From: Erysipelotrichaceae bacterium | GTDB lineage: Bacteria; Bacillota_I; Bacilli_A; Erysipelotrichales; Erysipelotrichaceae | Length of the DNA: 64,000 bases | NCBI GenBank assembly: GCA_017442805.1 | Contig: JAFRZA010000034.1 | Span: forward strand, 1-64,000 | Direction of reading: 5' to 3' | Shown: positions 1 through 7,310 of the stretch, piece by piece | How positions within the stretch are numbered: the first letter of the stretch is position 1 | How the letters are laid out: every line of letters begins with the position of its first letter | Notes under the pieces: model-generated | What the model was told of the DNA's origin: nothing | What the model saw: only the letters and a program-made list of their open reading frames with translations | Databases searched by the model: none | Translations under genes and position numbers: made by a program

Positions 1-599
1 TAGCCGCTGAGACGGTTTATCAAGGCCACATGTCCCTTGGTCATGACCATGTCGCAATAGATTCCCTCATATGTTTCGATATGATAATCATATCTGGTGA
101 TCACGGCATCGCCGTCGAACAGGTCGTCATGGATCTTCTCATTCTGAAGAAGCCGGATCGCTTCGGCGACATCAAATTCGCCATGCTGATAATGAAAGCG
201 CAGCTGCTTATCAGCCGGCTTGCCGTCAGCGGTGATCAGATAGCGATCGGAACTGAGAAATTTGGCGGCCTGAGCATAATAGGGACTTTCGCCGAAGGGG
301 AAATACAGTGTGGCGGTAACATCGTAATCAGCCGGGTTGTGGAATGAATAAGTTGCCGTTACGCTGCTGTCCAGTTCATTGAAAGACTGAATGGCTTCAA
401 AACTGTACCATTCCGGCAGCTGATTGATGTTGAAGGTCAGCTTCTCGTGGCTGACGGTAACCGGACAGTCTTCCGACAGCATGTAGACATCGCTGCCGTC
501 GCTGCCCTGCCAGTACATCAGCGCTGAATTGGCTGAAACTTCCGCAGTGGCTGAAACAAACAGCAGCAGGGCAATCATAACGGTTCTTAACAGTTTCAT
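1..599 (-). CDS. Secreted protein of unknown function, 3' end outside window
   Basis: An open frame on the minus strand starts at ATG 599 and runs off the left edge without a stop (199 codons visible). It opens with a typical signal peptide: MKLL, an Arg, a hydrophobic run, then SATAEVSA as a plausible cleavage zone. The mature part is rich in Tyr, Asp and Phe and looks like beta-sandwich repeats (for example YSFHNPADYDVTATLYFPFG, about residues 85-104). I do not recognise a named family. It starts one base after the stop of the DUF1294 gene, so it is the third gene of an operon led by the S24-type repressor and is probably translated by coupling. It could be cell-surface anchored, but its C-terminus is not visible. 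Confidence 0.75.
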   Translation of the reverse strand, partial: MKLLRTVMIALLLFVSATAEVSANSALMYWQGSDGSDVYMLSEDCPVTVSHEKLTFNINQLPEWYSFEAIQSFNELDSSVTATYSFHNPADYDVTATLYFPFGESPYYAQAAKFLSSDRYLITADGKPADKQLRFHYQHGEFDVAEAIRLLQNEKIHDDLFDGDAVITRYDYHIETYEGIYCDMVMTKGHVALINRLSG

Positions 600-600
600 A

Positions 601-870
601 TCAATTACCTCCCCTTGATATCAGGTAAACAATCAGCAGCTGAGCGATCAGTATGGCGGGAATGCCGATGGTGAAGCTGAGGTGTCTGGTCTTGTGACGA
701 AACATCTTCATCCCGGCCAGTACGCCAATGCTTCCGCCGGCCATAGCCAACAGAAACAGCGTCCTTTCGCTGATGCGCCAGCGGTTTTTACGGGCTTTGA
801 CCTTGTCAACTGCCATGATGATGAGCGCAGCAATGTTGATGATGAGCAGATATGCCAGAAGATATCTCAT
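601..870 (-). CDS. DUF1294 family small membrane protein
   Basis: An 89-residue protein with hydrophobic segments near residues 3-20, 37-54 and 65-84. The middle block (WRISERTLFLLAMAGGSIG, then GMKMFRHKTRH) matches the signature I know for DUF1294: Trp-Arg-Ile-Pro/Ser-Glu, a Gly-Gly-Ser turn and the FRHKT motif. The role of the family is unknown. The start codon overlaps the stop of the upstream repressor gene (ATGA, 867-870), and the secreted-protein gene follows one base after its stop, so the three genes are co-translated. Confident on family; no function can be assigned. Confidence 0.85.
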   Translation of the reverse strand: MRYLLAYLLIINIAALIIMAVDKVKARKNRWRISERTLFLLAMAGGSIGVLAGMKMFRHKTRHLSFTIGIPAILIAQLLIVYLISRGGN

Positions 871-1478
871 GCGAATTTGATGCGGTTGTGCAGGACCTTG
901 CCGATGATCTGAACATGGCGGCTCTGCATGTCTTCCTTATTGAGAACGATTGGTTCGTAAGCATCGTTGGCCGGCTGCAGGATCATGCAGTTGTCTTTAT
1001 AGAGTACCTTCTTGACGGTAGCTTCCTGATTGTCCAGCAAAACGACGCCGATGTCACCGTTATCCAGGTAGTCCTGGCGGTGAACGTAGAGCAGATCGCC
1101 GGGCAGGATGCGGGCATCCTTCATGGAATCGCCGACCACCTGCAGGTAGAAACAGTCGGGATGACGGGCGTCGTCAGGATAGACATGCTCAAAGCCGATG
1201 TACTGCTGCTGGGCTTCCAGCGGCTGGCCGCCTCTTACGACGCCCAGGATGGGAACTTCACTCTGCAGTCCGGCGGTAAGGTCGCTGTTCATGAAGCCGT
1301 CGACGTCAACCTGAAAGAAATCAGCCAGCTTGACGATGGTCTTGTAAGGCGGTACGGCGCTGCCGTCTTCCCATTTCTGAATGGTGGTGAAGGACTTGTA
1401 GCCCATTCGGTCCGCCAGCTCATTCTGGGAGATGTGGTTCAGCCGGCGCAGATAGCGGAGGTTTGCGGCGAATTTCAT
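867..1478 (-). CDS. XRE-type repressor with LexA/S24 peptidase domain
   Basis: A 203-residue regulator. Residues 5-62 are a helix-turn-helix of the XRE/Cro type (ISQNELADRMGYKSFTTIQK). Residues 75-200 are a LexA/UmuD-like S24 domain with the catalytic serine in GDSM (Ser118) and the lysine in ATVKKV (Lys156). In this family DNA damage, through RecA filaments, can trigger self-cleavage and derepression. I chose ATG 1478 because AAGGAG lies 9 bases upstream; a longer frame to 1559 would run through the intergenic promoter. It is transcribed away from the Y-family polymerase, and two similar 15-bp dyads lie between them, so it probably represses both itself and the polymerase. Damage-responsive control is inferred. 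Confidence 0.9.
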   Translation of the reverse strand: MKFAANLRYLRRLNHISQNELADRMGYKSFTTIQKWEDGSAVPPYKTIVKLADFFQVDVDGFMNSDLTAGLQSEVPILGVVRGGQPLEAQQQYIGFEHVYPDDARHPDCFYLQVVGDSMKDARILPGDLLYVHRQDYLDNGDIGVVLLDNQEATVKKVLYKDNCMILQPANDAYEPIVLNKEDMQSRHVQIIGKVLHNRIKFA

Positions 1479-1520
1479 AATTGTGATCTCCTTTTCATCC
1501 ATTTTTACTATACACGTTTG

Positions 1521-1535
1521 TTGAAAATAAATCAA
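1521..1535. promoter_or_regulatory. Operator-like inverted repeat 1 (repressor/polymerase intergenic)
   Basis: Reads TTGAAAATAAATCAA on plus (TTGATTTATTTTCAA on minus): TTGA and TCAA arms around an A/T core. It differs at two positions from the dyad at 1545-1559, and their centres are 24 bases apart. Two near-identical palindromes between a divergent repressor and its neighbour suggest binding sites for the S24-type repressor. Confidence 0.55.
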
Positions 1536-1544
1536 GTTTCCATA

Positions 1545-1573
1545 TTGAATTATATTCAAGTAAGTGCTAGAAT
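1545..1573 (+). promoter_or_regulatory. Polymerase promoter with operator dyad over the -35
   Basis: TTGAAT (1545-1550) and an extended -10 TGC-TAGAAT (box 1568-1573) are 17 bases apart. The -35 is the left half of a perfect palindrome TTGAAT-TAT-ATTCAA (1545-1559), so a bound repressor would block RNA polymerase. The ATG of the polymerase lies 6 bases after the -10 (1580), about where transcription should begin, and no Shine-Dalgarno sequence precedes it: the mRNA is probably leaderless. Confidence 0.65.
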
Positions 1574-1579
1574 GCAGAT

Positions 1580-2815
1580 ATGGACAGAACAGTACTTCAT
1601 TGTGATCTCAACAGCTTCTACGCTTCGGTGGAAGAACTTTATCATCCCGAGACCCGGGGAAAGCCGATTGCGGTGGGCGGTGACGTCGACGCCCGTCACG
1701 GCATCATTCTGGCCAAGAATCAGCCGGCCAAGAAGTTCGGAATCCAGACCGGTGAGGCGCTCTGGCAGGCCAAGCTGAAGTGTCCTGATCTGATCATCTA
1801 CAAGCCAAATTACGCCAGATACATGCTGTTTTCCCGAAGGGTGCGGGAAATATTTCATGATTATACCGATCTTATCGAGCCTTTCGGGCTGGATGAGGCC
1901 TGGCTGGATGTGACCGGCAGCGGCATTTACGGAACCGGAGAGCAGATTGCCGACACTCTGCGCCGCCGCATCCTCAATGAGCTGGGCGTTACCGCTTCGG
2001 TGGGTGTCAGCTTCAACAAGATCTTCGCCAAGCTGGGGTCCGATCTGCGCAAGCCCGACTTCACGACCGTGATCTCCCGGGACAACTTCCGGCAGCTGGT
2101 CTGGCCGCTGGAAAGCGGCGAACTGCTTTATGTGGGCCGCAGCAGCCAGCGCCGGCTGGCGGAAAACGGCATCAACACCATCGGGCAGATCGCTCAGTGT
2201 TCTCCGGAAAAACTCCGGAAGATCCTGGGCAAGTGGGGCGAAGTACTATGGTCATTCGCCAACGGCTATGACGACTCTCCGGTAGCGCGTTACGACAGCA
2301 GCGAGATCATCAAGTCCATCGGCAACAGCGTGACCTGTTACCGCGATCTGGCCTGCCAACAGGATCTGGACATCGTCATGTATGTGCTGGCGGAAAGTGT
2401 TGCTTCCCGGCTGCGCGATCATGGCTTTCAGTGCCGGTTGGTGAGCATTTACCTGCGCACCAATGAACTGCTGTGCTTCAGCCGGCAGATGGCCGTAGAG
2501 CCTACTGATCTGGCCAGTGAGATCATGAAGGCGGTACGGACATTGTACAGAAACAATTATCACTGGCAGAAACCGTTAAGAAGTGTCGGAGTCAGAGCCG
2601 GAAAGCTCGTCAGCAATTTCAACGGCCGGCAGCTGTCGCTGTTTGCCGATGAGAAGCAGCGGCAGAAGGAAGGAAAACTGGAACGGGTGATCGACGAGAT
2701 CCGCAGCCGCTACGGCTTCTACAGCATCCGCAGGCTGTCGATGCTGATGGATCAGCCGCTGAGCAGCTTTGACCCCAAAGGTGAGCACGTCATCTTTCCG
2801 GAATCGTATTTTTAG
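1580..2815 (+). CDS. Y-family translesion DNA polymerase (DinB/ImpB type)
   Basis: A 411-residue lesion-bypass polymerase. Catalytic metal ligands are visible: Asp9 in HCDLNSFYASVE and Asp105-Glu106 in FGLDEAWLD. Palm and fingers come first, helix-hairpin-helix contacts near residues 175-215 (NGINTIGQIAQC), then the little-finger domain. Near the C-terminus QLSLF fits a beta-clamp binding motif. The family copies damaged templates with low fidelity. It diverges from an S24/LexA-like repressor with paired operators, so it is probably damage-inducible. A small conserved-looking gene follows 15 bases downstream. The start has no ribosome site and probably uses a leaderless mRNA. Pol IV-like is the safest label; a second Y-family enzyme lies at 46351. 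Confidence 0.93.
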   Translation: MDRTVLHCDLNSFYASVEELYHPETRGKPIAVGGDVDARHGIILAKNQPAKKFGIQTGEALWQAKLKCPDLIIYKPNYARYMLFSRRVREIFHDYTDLIEPFGLDEAWLDVTGSGIYGTGEQIADTLRRRILNELGVTASVGVSFNKIFAKLGSDLRKPDFTTVISRDNFRQLVWPLESGELLYVGRSSQRRLAENGINTIGQIAQCSPEKLRKILGKWGEVLWSFANGYDDSPVARYDSSEIIKSIGNSVTCYRDLACQQDLDIVMYVLAESVASRLRDHGFQCRLVSIYLRTNELLCFSRQMAVEPTDLASEIMKAVRTLYRNNYHWQKPLRSVGVRAGKLVSNFNGRQLSLFADEKQRQKEGKLERVIDEIRSRYGFYSIRRLSMLMDQPLSSFDPKGEHVIFPESYF

Positions 2816-2830
2816 GAGGAATCAGAGCAT

Positions 2831-3070
2831 ATGAAACAGTTTGTCGATGTGATCTGCCTGTACCAGCGCACCGGACAGATCAAACCGCTTTACATCCTCT
2901 GGGAAGACGGCAGCCGCTACGCCATTGACCGCATCACCCAGATCGTTCCGGCCGCTTCCCTGAGAAGCGGGGGCATGGGATTACGCTATACCTGCCGGAT
3001 CGGCAGCCAGCAGCGCTACCTCTTTCTGGAAGAAGGCAAGTGGTTTGTGGAAAGAACACCGATTCATTAG
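2831..3070 (+). CDS. Small protein partner of Y-family polymerase, function unknown
   Basis: A 79-residue soluble protein translated from an AGGAGG that overlaps the stop of the polymerase gene, so the two are one transcript. It has a PLYILWEDGSRYAIDRI block followed by SGGMGLRYTCRI and LFLEEGKWFVER, a short all-beta pattern. I remember similar small proteins beside Y-family polymerases in other Bacillota, but not a domain name. A structural role with the polymerase or its repressor is a guess from position only. It is not YolD-like; that partner type is found with the second polymerase at 47865. Confidence 0.75.
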   Translation: MKQFVDVICLYQRTGQIKPLYILWEDGSRYAIDRITQIVPAASLRSGGMGLRYTCRIGSQQRYLFLEEGKWFVERTPIH

Positions 3071-3076
3071 AAAAAC

Positions 3077-3122
3077 AGAAAAGGGACTGAAGAGTCAGCG
3101 GACTTTACAAAGACCCTTTTCT
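3077..3122 (+). terminator. Stem-loop after polymerase operon
   Basis: AGAAAAGGG (3077-3085) pairs with CCCTTTTCT (3114-3122). The 28-base loop can form a small inner GACT/AGTC helix. The T-rich 3' arm makes it a plausible, not strong, terminator. Confidence 0.5.
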
Positions 3123-3154
3123 TTAGTAAATTGAAACAGTAAGGAAGAACGAAC

Positions 3155-4237
3155 ATGAGAAAGAAAATCGTCCTGATCATCATTCTGCTGCTCATTCTGG
3201 GCGGACTGTCATTCTATACCTATCAGCACTATCTTGAACGCCGGAAGTATGACATCACTCTGGATGACAAGGCGGGTTACGGGGAAACCATGACCGTTAA
3301 GGATCTGGTAAGGGACAGTCTGAACATCACCGTACTGAATGCGGATGAAACCGTTGACACCAGCCAGCTGGGTCAGACGCAGGTTACCGTCCGCTTTCAG
3401 CAGGTCTACACCAAAGAAGAGTTCAGCCGGGATGTGACGGTGACGGTCAGTGACATCACCGCACCGGTGATCACCGTTCTTCATGACAGCGAGCAGATCG
3501 TCAAGGGCCAGACCATTGACCTGCTTCCCTATGCCATTGTCGAAGACAATCTCGACGACCACATCATTCTGAAGCAGGAAGGAACCTATGACTGGAATAC
3601 CGCCGGAACCTATCCGGTGAAATTCGTGGCCCAGGATGCTTCCGGAAACCGCTCGGAAGCGGACTTTACCCTGACGGTAGTGGAGAGCGAAAGTGACCTG
3701 ACGCCCGTCTATCCTCATCATCCCAATGGCTTTGACTATAAGCTGATCGTCAACATTCATAACCAGACGGTGCGTATCTACCGCTGGGACGGCAGCGACT
3801 ACAATGACCTGCTGAAGATCTTCACCTGTTCGACCGGTGATTCCACGCCGAAGAGAATCGGCACCTGGCAGACGCCGGTAAATTACCGCTGGAAATGGCT
3901 CTTCGGCGGCGTGTACGGTCAGTACGCCACCAGAATCATTTCTACCTGCCTGTTTCATTCCGTTCCCTATTTCGAAAACAACAAGCCGGACTCTCTGGAG
4001 TATCTGGAATACAACAAACTGGGCACGGCAGCTTCCATGGGCTGTGTCCGCTTGAGAGTAATCGACGTCAAGTGGATCTATGACAACTGTCCAATCGGTA
4101 CGACCGTCATCATCAAGGATGACCCGAGTGATACCATACCGGTACAGTGGCTGGAACAGATCGACGTCAATTCTCCCAACCGCGGCTGGGACCCCACTGA
4201 TCCGGATCCCAATAATCCGTGGCGTAAGGGTCAGTGA
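3155..4237 (+). CDS. Membrane-anchored L,D-transpeptidase (YkuD) with Ig-like domain
   Basis: A 360-residue extracytoplasmic enzyme. Residues 4-22 form a signal anchor. Residues 30-180 hold beta-sandwich repeats, the second a typical bacterial Ig-like fold ending in VAQDASGNRSEADFTLTV. The YkuD catalytic domain follows from about residue 190, with His268 (LFHSVP) and the nucleophile Cys297 in AASMGCVRL. YkuD enzymes make 3-3 cross-links in peptidoglycan or attach proteins to it. The usual S/T-H-G-C motif reads S-M-G-C here, a tolerated variation. The next gene, a rhodanese lipoprotein, overlaps its stop, so both are exported products of one operon. Confident on family; cell-wall cross-linking is inferred. 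Confidence 0.9.
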   Translation: MRKKIVLIIILLLILGGLSFYTYQHYLERRKYDITLDDKAGYGETMTVKDLVRDSLNITVLNADETVDTSQLGQTQVTVRFQQVYTKEEFSRDVTVTVSDITAPVITVLHDSEQIVKGQTIDLLPYAIVEDNLDDHIILKQEGTYDWNTAGTYPVKFVAQDASGNRSEADFTLTVVESESDLTPVYPHHPNGFDYKLIVNIHNQTVRIYRWDGSDYNDLLKIFTCSTGDSTPKRIGTWQTPVNYRWKWLFGGVYGQYATRIISTCLFHSVPYFENNKPDSLEYLEYNKLGTAASMGCVRLRVIDVKWIYDNCPIGTTVIIKDDPSDTIPVQWLEQIDVNSPNRGWDPTDPDPNNPWRKGQ

Positions 4238-4614
4238 TGAAGAAGGTGGCTGTTATGCTGCTGTGCCTGCTGATCGGAGGCTGCGCTGTTCAGAACAAGC
4301 TTGGATACAAGCAGATCACTCAGCAGCAGGCCATGGAGATCATGGAAAGCGAAACCGGGTACATCATTCTTGATGTTCGCAGGCCGGACGAATTTGCGGA
4401 AGGACATATTCCTGATGCCATCTGCCTTCCCAACGAGGAGATAGGCACGGTTGAACCAGAGCAGCTGCCGGATAAGCAGCAGCTGATCCTGGTATATTGC
4501 CGCAGCGGCAACCGCAGCAAGCAGGCGGCGGAAAAGCTGGCATCAATGGGTTATGAAAGCATCATGGAATTCGGCGGGATCATAACCTGGCCGGGAGAGA
4601 TAACCAAAGACTGA
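4237..4614 (+). CDS. Rhodanese-domain lipoprotein
   Basis: A 125-residue exported protein. A short signal peptide ends in the lipobox LIGGC, so Cys16 should be lipidated and anchor it outside the membrane. Residues 25-120 are a single rhodanese domain with LDVRRPDEFAEGHIPDA and the active loop CRSGNRS (Cys88). Rhodaneses transfer sulfane sulfur or act as thiol redox proteins; the extracellular substrate is unknown. The start overlaps the transpeptidase stop (TGATG, 4235-4239); a GTG at 4234 is an alternative. A strong terminator follows. Confidence 0.9.
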   Translation: MKKVAVMLLCLLIGGCAVQNKLGYKQITQQQAMEIMESETGYIILDVRRPDEFAEGHIPDAICLPNEEIGTVEPEQLPDKQQLILVYCRSGNRSKQAAEKLASMGYESIMEFGGIITWPGEITKD

Positions 4615-4620
4615 TTAACA

Positions 4621-4641
4621 GGGAGCGCAGGCTCCTTTTTT
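4621..4641 (+). terminator. Rho-independent terminator after rhodanese gene
   Basis: GGAGC-GCAG-GCTCC stem (4622-4635) followed by six T residues. Confidence 0.85.
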
Positions 4642-4721
4642 ACGGAAGAAAATCATAAGCGTTGCGTCGGCGACAGAATAACAGTTATCATAAGAGTGCG
4701 AAAGAAACGGGAGGGCAGCTT

Positions 4722-5384
4722 ATGATAAAGGCAATATTATTTGATCTGGACGGTGTACTGGTCGACAGTGAAGCCTATGAAAAGCTGCTGAACGCCCGTT
4801 TTCTTGAGGAACACCATTACAAGACCGACCTTTCCGCCTTCACCTCTATCATCGGCATCGGTGCCGGCATGGACTGGCGGGCCATTCTGAAATCGCATAT
4901 GCATCCGGATGACAACAAGGAGGAACTGCTGGACAGATGGGTTAAACTGATAGACAGCGAGCGTGAAAACTACCCCTTTGACGAGCTGATGTTTCCGGAG
5001 GTTCCGGAGGTACTGTGTCAGCTGAAGGAAGAAGGTTACAGGCTGGCGGTCTGCTCCTCATCTTCCCAGCATTATGTTGACAAGGTGATCGACATGTGCG
5101 ATATCCGCGGTTATCTTGATCTGGCTGTTTCCGGTTATCAGTTCAACCGCTGCAAGCCTTATCCCGACGTCTATCTGTACGCCCGGGATCAGTTCGGTCT
5201 GAAGAGCGATGAATGCCTTGTCGTCGAGGATTCTCCCAACGGCATTCTGGCCGGGATTAACGCCGGCATGAAGGTTGTTGCCCGGAAGGACTATACCTTT
5301 GGAATGGATCAGTCGAAGGCTGACTACATGATCGAGGATCTCCAGCAGCTTGAGCATATATTGAAGGAATTAAATAAGGGGTAA
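4722..5384 (+). CDS. HAD-family hydrolase, beta-phosphoglucomutase-like
   Basis: A 220-residue HAD phosphatase. Motif I is LFDLDGVLVDS (nucleophile Asp8, acid/base Asp10), followed by a helical cap. Motif II is VCSSSS, the Lys motif is NRCKPYPDVYL, and motif IV is VVEDSPNGILAG. This is the layout of subfamily IA phosphatases and phosphoglucomutases acting on small sugar phosphates; the substrate cannot be told from sequence. I start it at ATG 4722, preceded by GGGAGGG; a longer frame to 4662 lacks a site. The acetyltransferase gene follows after three bases. Confidence 0.87.
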   Translation: MIKAILFDLDGVLVDSEAYEKLLNARFLEEHHYKTDLSAFTSIIGIGAGMDWRAILKSHMHPDDNKEELLDRWVKLIDSERENYPFDELMFPEVPEVLCQLKEEGYRLAVCSSSSQHYVDKVIDMCDIRGYLDLAVSGYQFNRCKPYPDVYLYARDQFGLKSDECLVVEDSPNGILAGINAGMKVVARKDYTFGMDQSKADYMIEDLQQLEHILKELNKG

Positions 5385-5387
5385 GTG

Positions 5388-6134
5388 ATGGAATACATTA
5401 GAGTTACGAAGGATAATCTGGAAAGCGAGCACATCTGCTGTGCCATTTCCAACAATAACGATGTTCAGGTCGCTTCCAAGAAGGCCTGGCTGGCTGAGCG
5501 CTTTGAAGACGGCCTGGTCTTTCTGAAAAGCGCCGAACGGGGCAAGTGCTTCATTGAATATATTCCGGCGGAAAACGCCTGGAACCCGATTGAGGCGAAA
5601 GGCTACATGTACATTGACTGCCTGTGGGTCTCCGGTTCATTCAAGGGCCATGGTTATGGCAATGAACTGCTGGACATGTGCATGACCGACAGCCGCCAGA
5701 AGGGCTACAGGGGACTGTGCATTCTCTCTTCTGCCAAGAAAAAGCCCTTCCTTGCTGACCCGAAGTTTCTGGCCCACCGGGGCTTTGAGGTAAGTGATGA
5801 AGCCGATAACGGCATTCAGCTGTGGTATCTGCCCTTTGACCAGAAAGCTGCCAAGCCGCGGTTCAGGGACTGTGCCAGACATCCGCATGTTGAAGAAAAG
5901 GGCTATGTTCTCTACTATACCAGTCAATGCCCGTTTAACGGCAGATATGTTCCCGTGCTGCAGGAAACAGCCAGAGAACAAAACGTGCCGTTCAGGGCCA
6001 TTCATCTGCAGAGCCGGGAAGAAGCCCGGAACGCCCCGACACCGGTTACCACCTATGCCCTGTTTGTTGATGGACAGTATCTGACCAACGAACAGATGAA
6101 CGATAAGAAGTTCATGAAATTGATCGGAAAATAA
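5388..6134 (+). CDS. GNAT acetyltransferase with C-terminal YoaP-like domain
   Basis: A 248-residue two-domain protein. Residues 1-150 form a GNAT fold with the acetyl-CoA loop SGSFKGHGYGNELL and a typical final strand. From about residue 165 comes a thioredoxin-like YoaP domain with YTSQCPFNGRYV (CPF motif). This pairing is a known domain architecture; I know of no settled substrate. ATG 5388 is preceded in frame by GTG 5385, directly after the HAD stop, so either may be used. The HAD phosphatase and this enzyme form a two-gene operon, which suggests modification of a small molecule. Confidence 0.87.
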   Translation: MEYIRVTKDNLESEHICCAISNNNDVQVASKKAWLAERFEDGLVFLKSAERGKCFIEYIPAENAWNPIEAKGYMYIDCLWVSGSFKGHGYGNELLDMCMTDSRQKGYRGLCILSSAKKKPFLADPKFLAHRGFEVSDEADNGIQLWYLPFDQKAAKPRFRDCARHPHVEEKGYVLYYTSQCPFNGRYVPVLQETAREQNVPFRAIHLQSREEARNAPTPVTTYALFVDGQYLTNEQMNDKKFMKLIGK

Positions 6135-6146
6135 GAGAAAAGGAAA

Positions 6147-6172
6147 AGGCCGTCTGCTTATGCAGGCGGCCT
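6147..6172 (-). terminator. Terminator between convergent genes
   Basis: AGGCCGTCTGC-TTAT-GCAGGCGGCCT, an 11-bp stem with one G-T pair. On the minus strand the stem is followed by TTTTCCTTTTC, so it mainly ends the SIS operon; it may also stop the plus-strand acetyltransferase transcript. Confidence 0.7.
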
Positions 6173-6191
6173 CAGCTTTGATAATGAGTGC

Positions 6192-7307
6192 TTACTTCTT
6201 TTCGGACTGCAGGTCCAGATACAGGTCGTTACGGCTCTTGGTAGCGACCTTGTTTTCATCGCGGAACTTCAGCAGGTTTTCATGAGGATGGAAGTTGTTG
6301 GTGGCTTCCGTCCGCAGATAGCTGAGGGTCTGGATGACGGCCAGCTTGTAGAGCGGACCGTAAAGGTAGTCAGTCTGGCCGGACAGCCGCAGGGTGATCT
6401 CATCGGCGCTCTTGGCATCGTTGCTGACGAGGAGAATGCGCTCAGTGATGGTCCGGACGGCTTCGGCGGAGTCGATGACCCGTTTTGAAGAGGGGTGGTC
6501 GCTGTTGTCGATGAAGACGACCAGGCTTTCGGGATCACAGGGGTAGATGGGCCCGTGCAGGAATTCCTCGGTCTCCTGAGCGATGGCGGGAATGCAGCTG
6601 GTCTCGGAAGTCTTCAGGGCTGCTTCAGTGGCTACGCCCAGAGCCGGACCGGAACCGACATACCAGACCTTGTTGCAGCCGGTGATGGCAACGCGGTGTT
6701 CATTGAAGAATTCGATGGTCTTGTCGGTGGCTTCGATATGCAGCTTCATGGCCTTTCTCATTTCCTCCAAGGCATCCTGATACTGCTGGTATTTCAGCTT
6801 GCCGGTGTTCAGGGCTACTCTCAGGCTGAAGATCATCAGATAGGCAGCCAGGGAAGTGACGCCCTTGGTAACGAAACCGACCTTTTCCTCACCGCAGCGG
6901 TAGTTGACGGTGAGATCGGCGAGCTTCTTGGCGTCGCAGTCATCGCGGCCTACCAGAGCCACGGTCTTGGCGCCGTTCTTCTTGGCGTGCTTTAGCGCGT
7001 CCAGGGTATTGGTGGAGCAGCCGGACTGGGAGATGAACAGCGGCATCGTCTTGCCCAGTTCATCACGGTGATAAATGAAGGTGTAGGGATTGACGATCCT
7101 GACGCTGCTGAAATACTTTCTCATCAGTTCCTCGGCGCACAGCGTGCCGTTGCAGGAAGAACCGGAAGCGATGACGGTGATGCCGTCGTAGCTGTTGTCG
7201 AGGTAGAAATCGACCAGTTGTGAGGTAATCTCATCAGCGTGATCAATGTTGTTCAGGATCACCTCGGGAGTTTCCCTGATGTAATCAAGCATGGTAATTT
7301 CACTCAT
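6192..7307 (-). CDS. Double-SIS-domain sugar isomerase/deglycase-like protein
   Basis: A 371-residue protein with two SIS domains (about residues 30-165 and 205-340) that bind phosphosugars. ASGSSCNGT and SQSGCSTNTLDALKHAK are the typical Ser/Thr-rich phosphate loops, and EFLHGP matches the second SIS domain of the GlmS/FrlB group. No glutaminase domain is present, so it is not a full GlmS. Relatives include FrlB deglycases and AgaS-type deaminases. The start lies three bases after the M20 amidohydrolase stop, so the two are co-translated, suggesting that an amidohydrolase-released amino sugar or Amadori product is the substrate (inference). Confidence 0.85.
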   Translation of the reverse strand: MSEITMLDYIRETPEVILNNIDHADEITSQLVDFYLDNSYDGITVIASGSSCNGTLCAEELMRKYFSSVRIVNPYTFIYHRDELGKTMPLFISQSGCSTNTLDALKHAKKNGAKTVALVGRDDCDAKKLADLTVNYRCGEEKVGFVTKGVTSLAAYLMIFSLRVALNTGKLKYQQYQDALEEMRKAMKLHIEATDKTIEFFNEHRVAITGCNKVWYVGSGPALGVATEAALKTSETSCIPAIAQETEEFLHGPIYPCDPESLVVFIDNSDHPSSKRVIDSAEAVRTITERILLVSNDAKSADEITLRLSGQTDYLYGPLYKLAVIQTLSYLRTEATNNFHPHENLLKFRDENKVATKSRNDLYLDLQSEKK

Positions 7308-7310
7308 AGT

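Noticed and set aside
852..1778. 308-codon plus-strand frame across the repressor gene
   Set aside because: Antisense to the S24 repressor and out of frame with the polymerase start; no ribosome site or family match.
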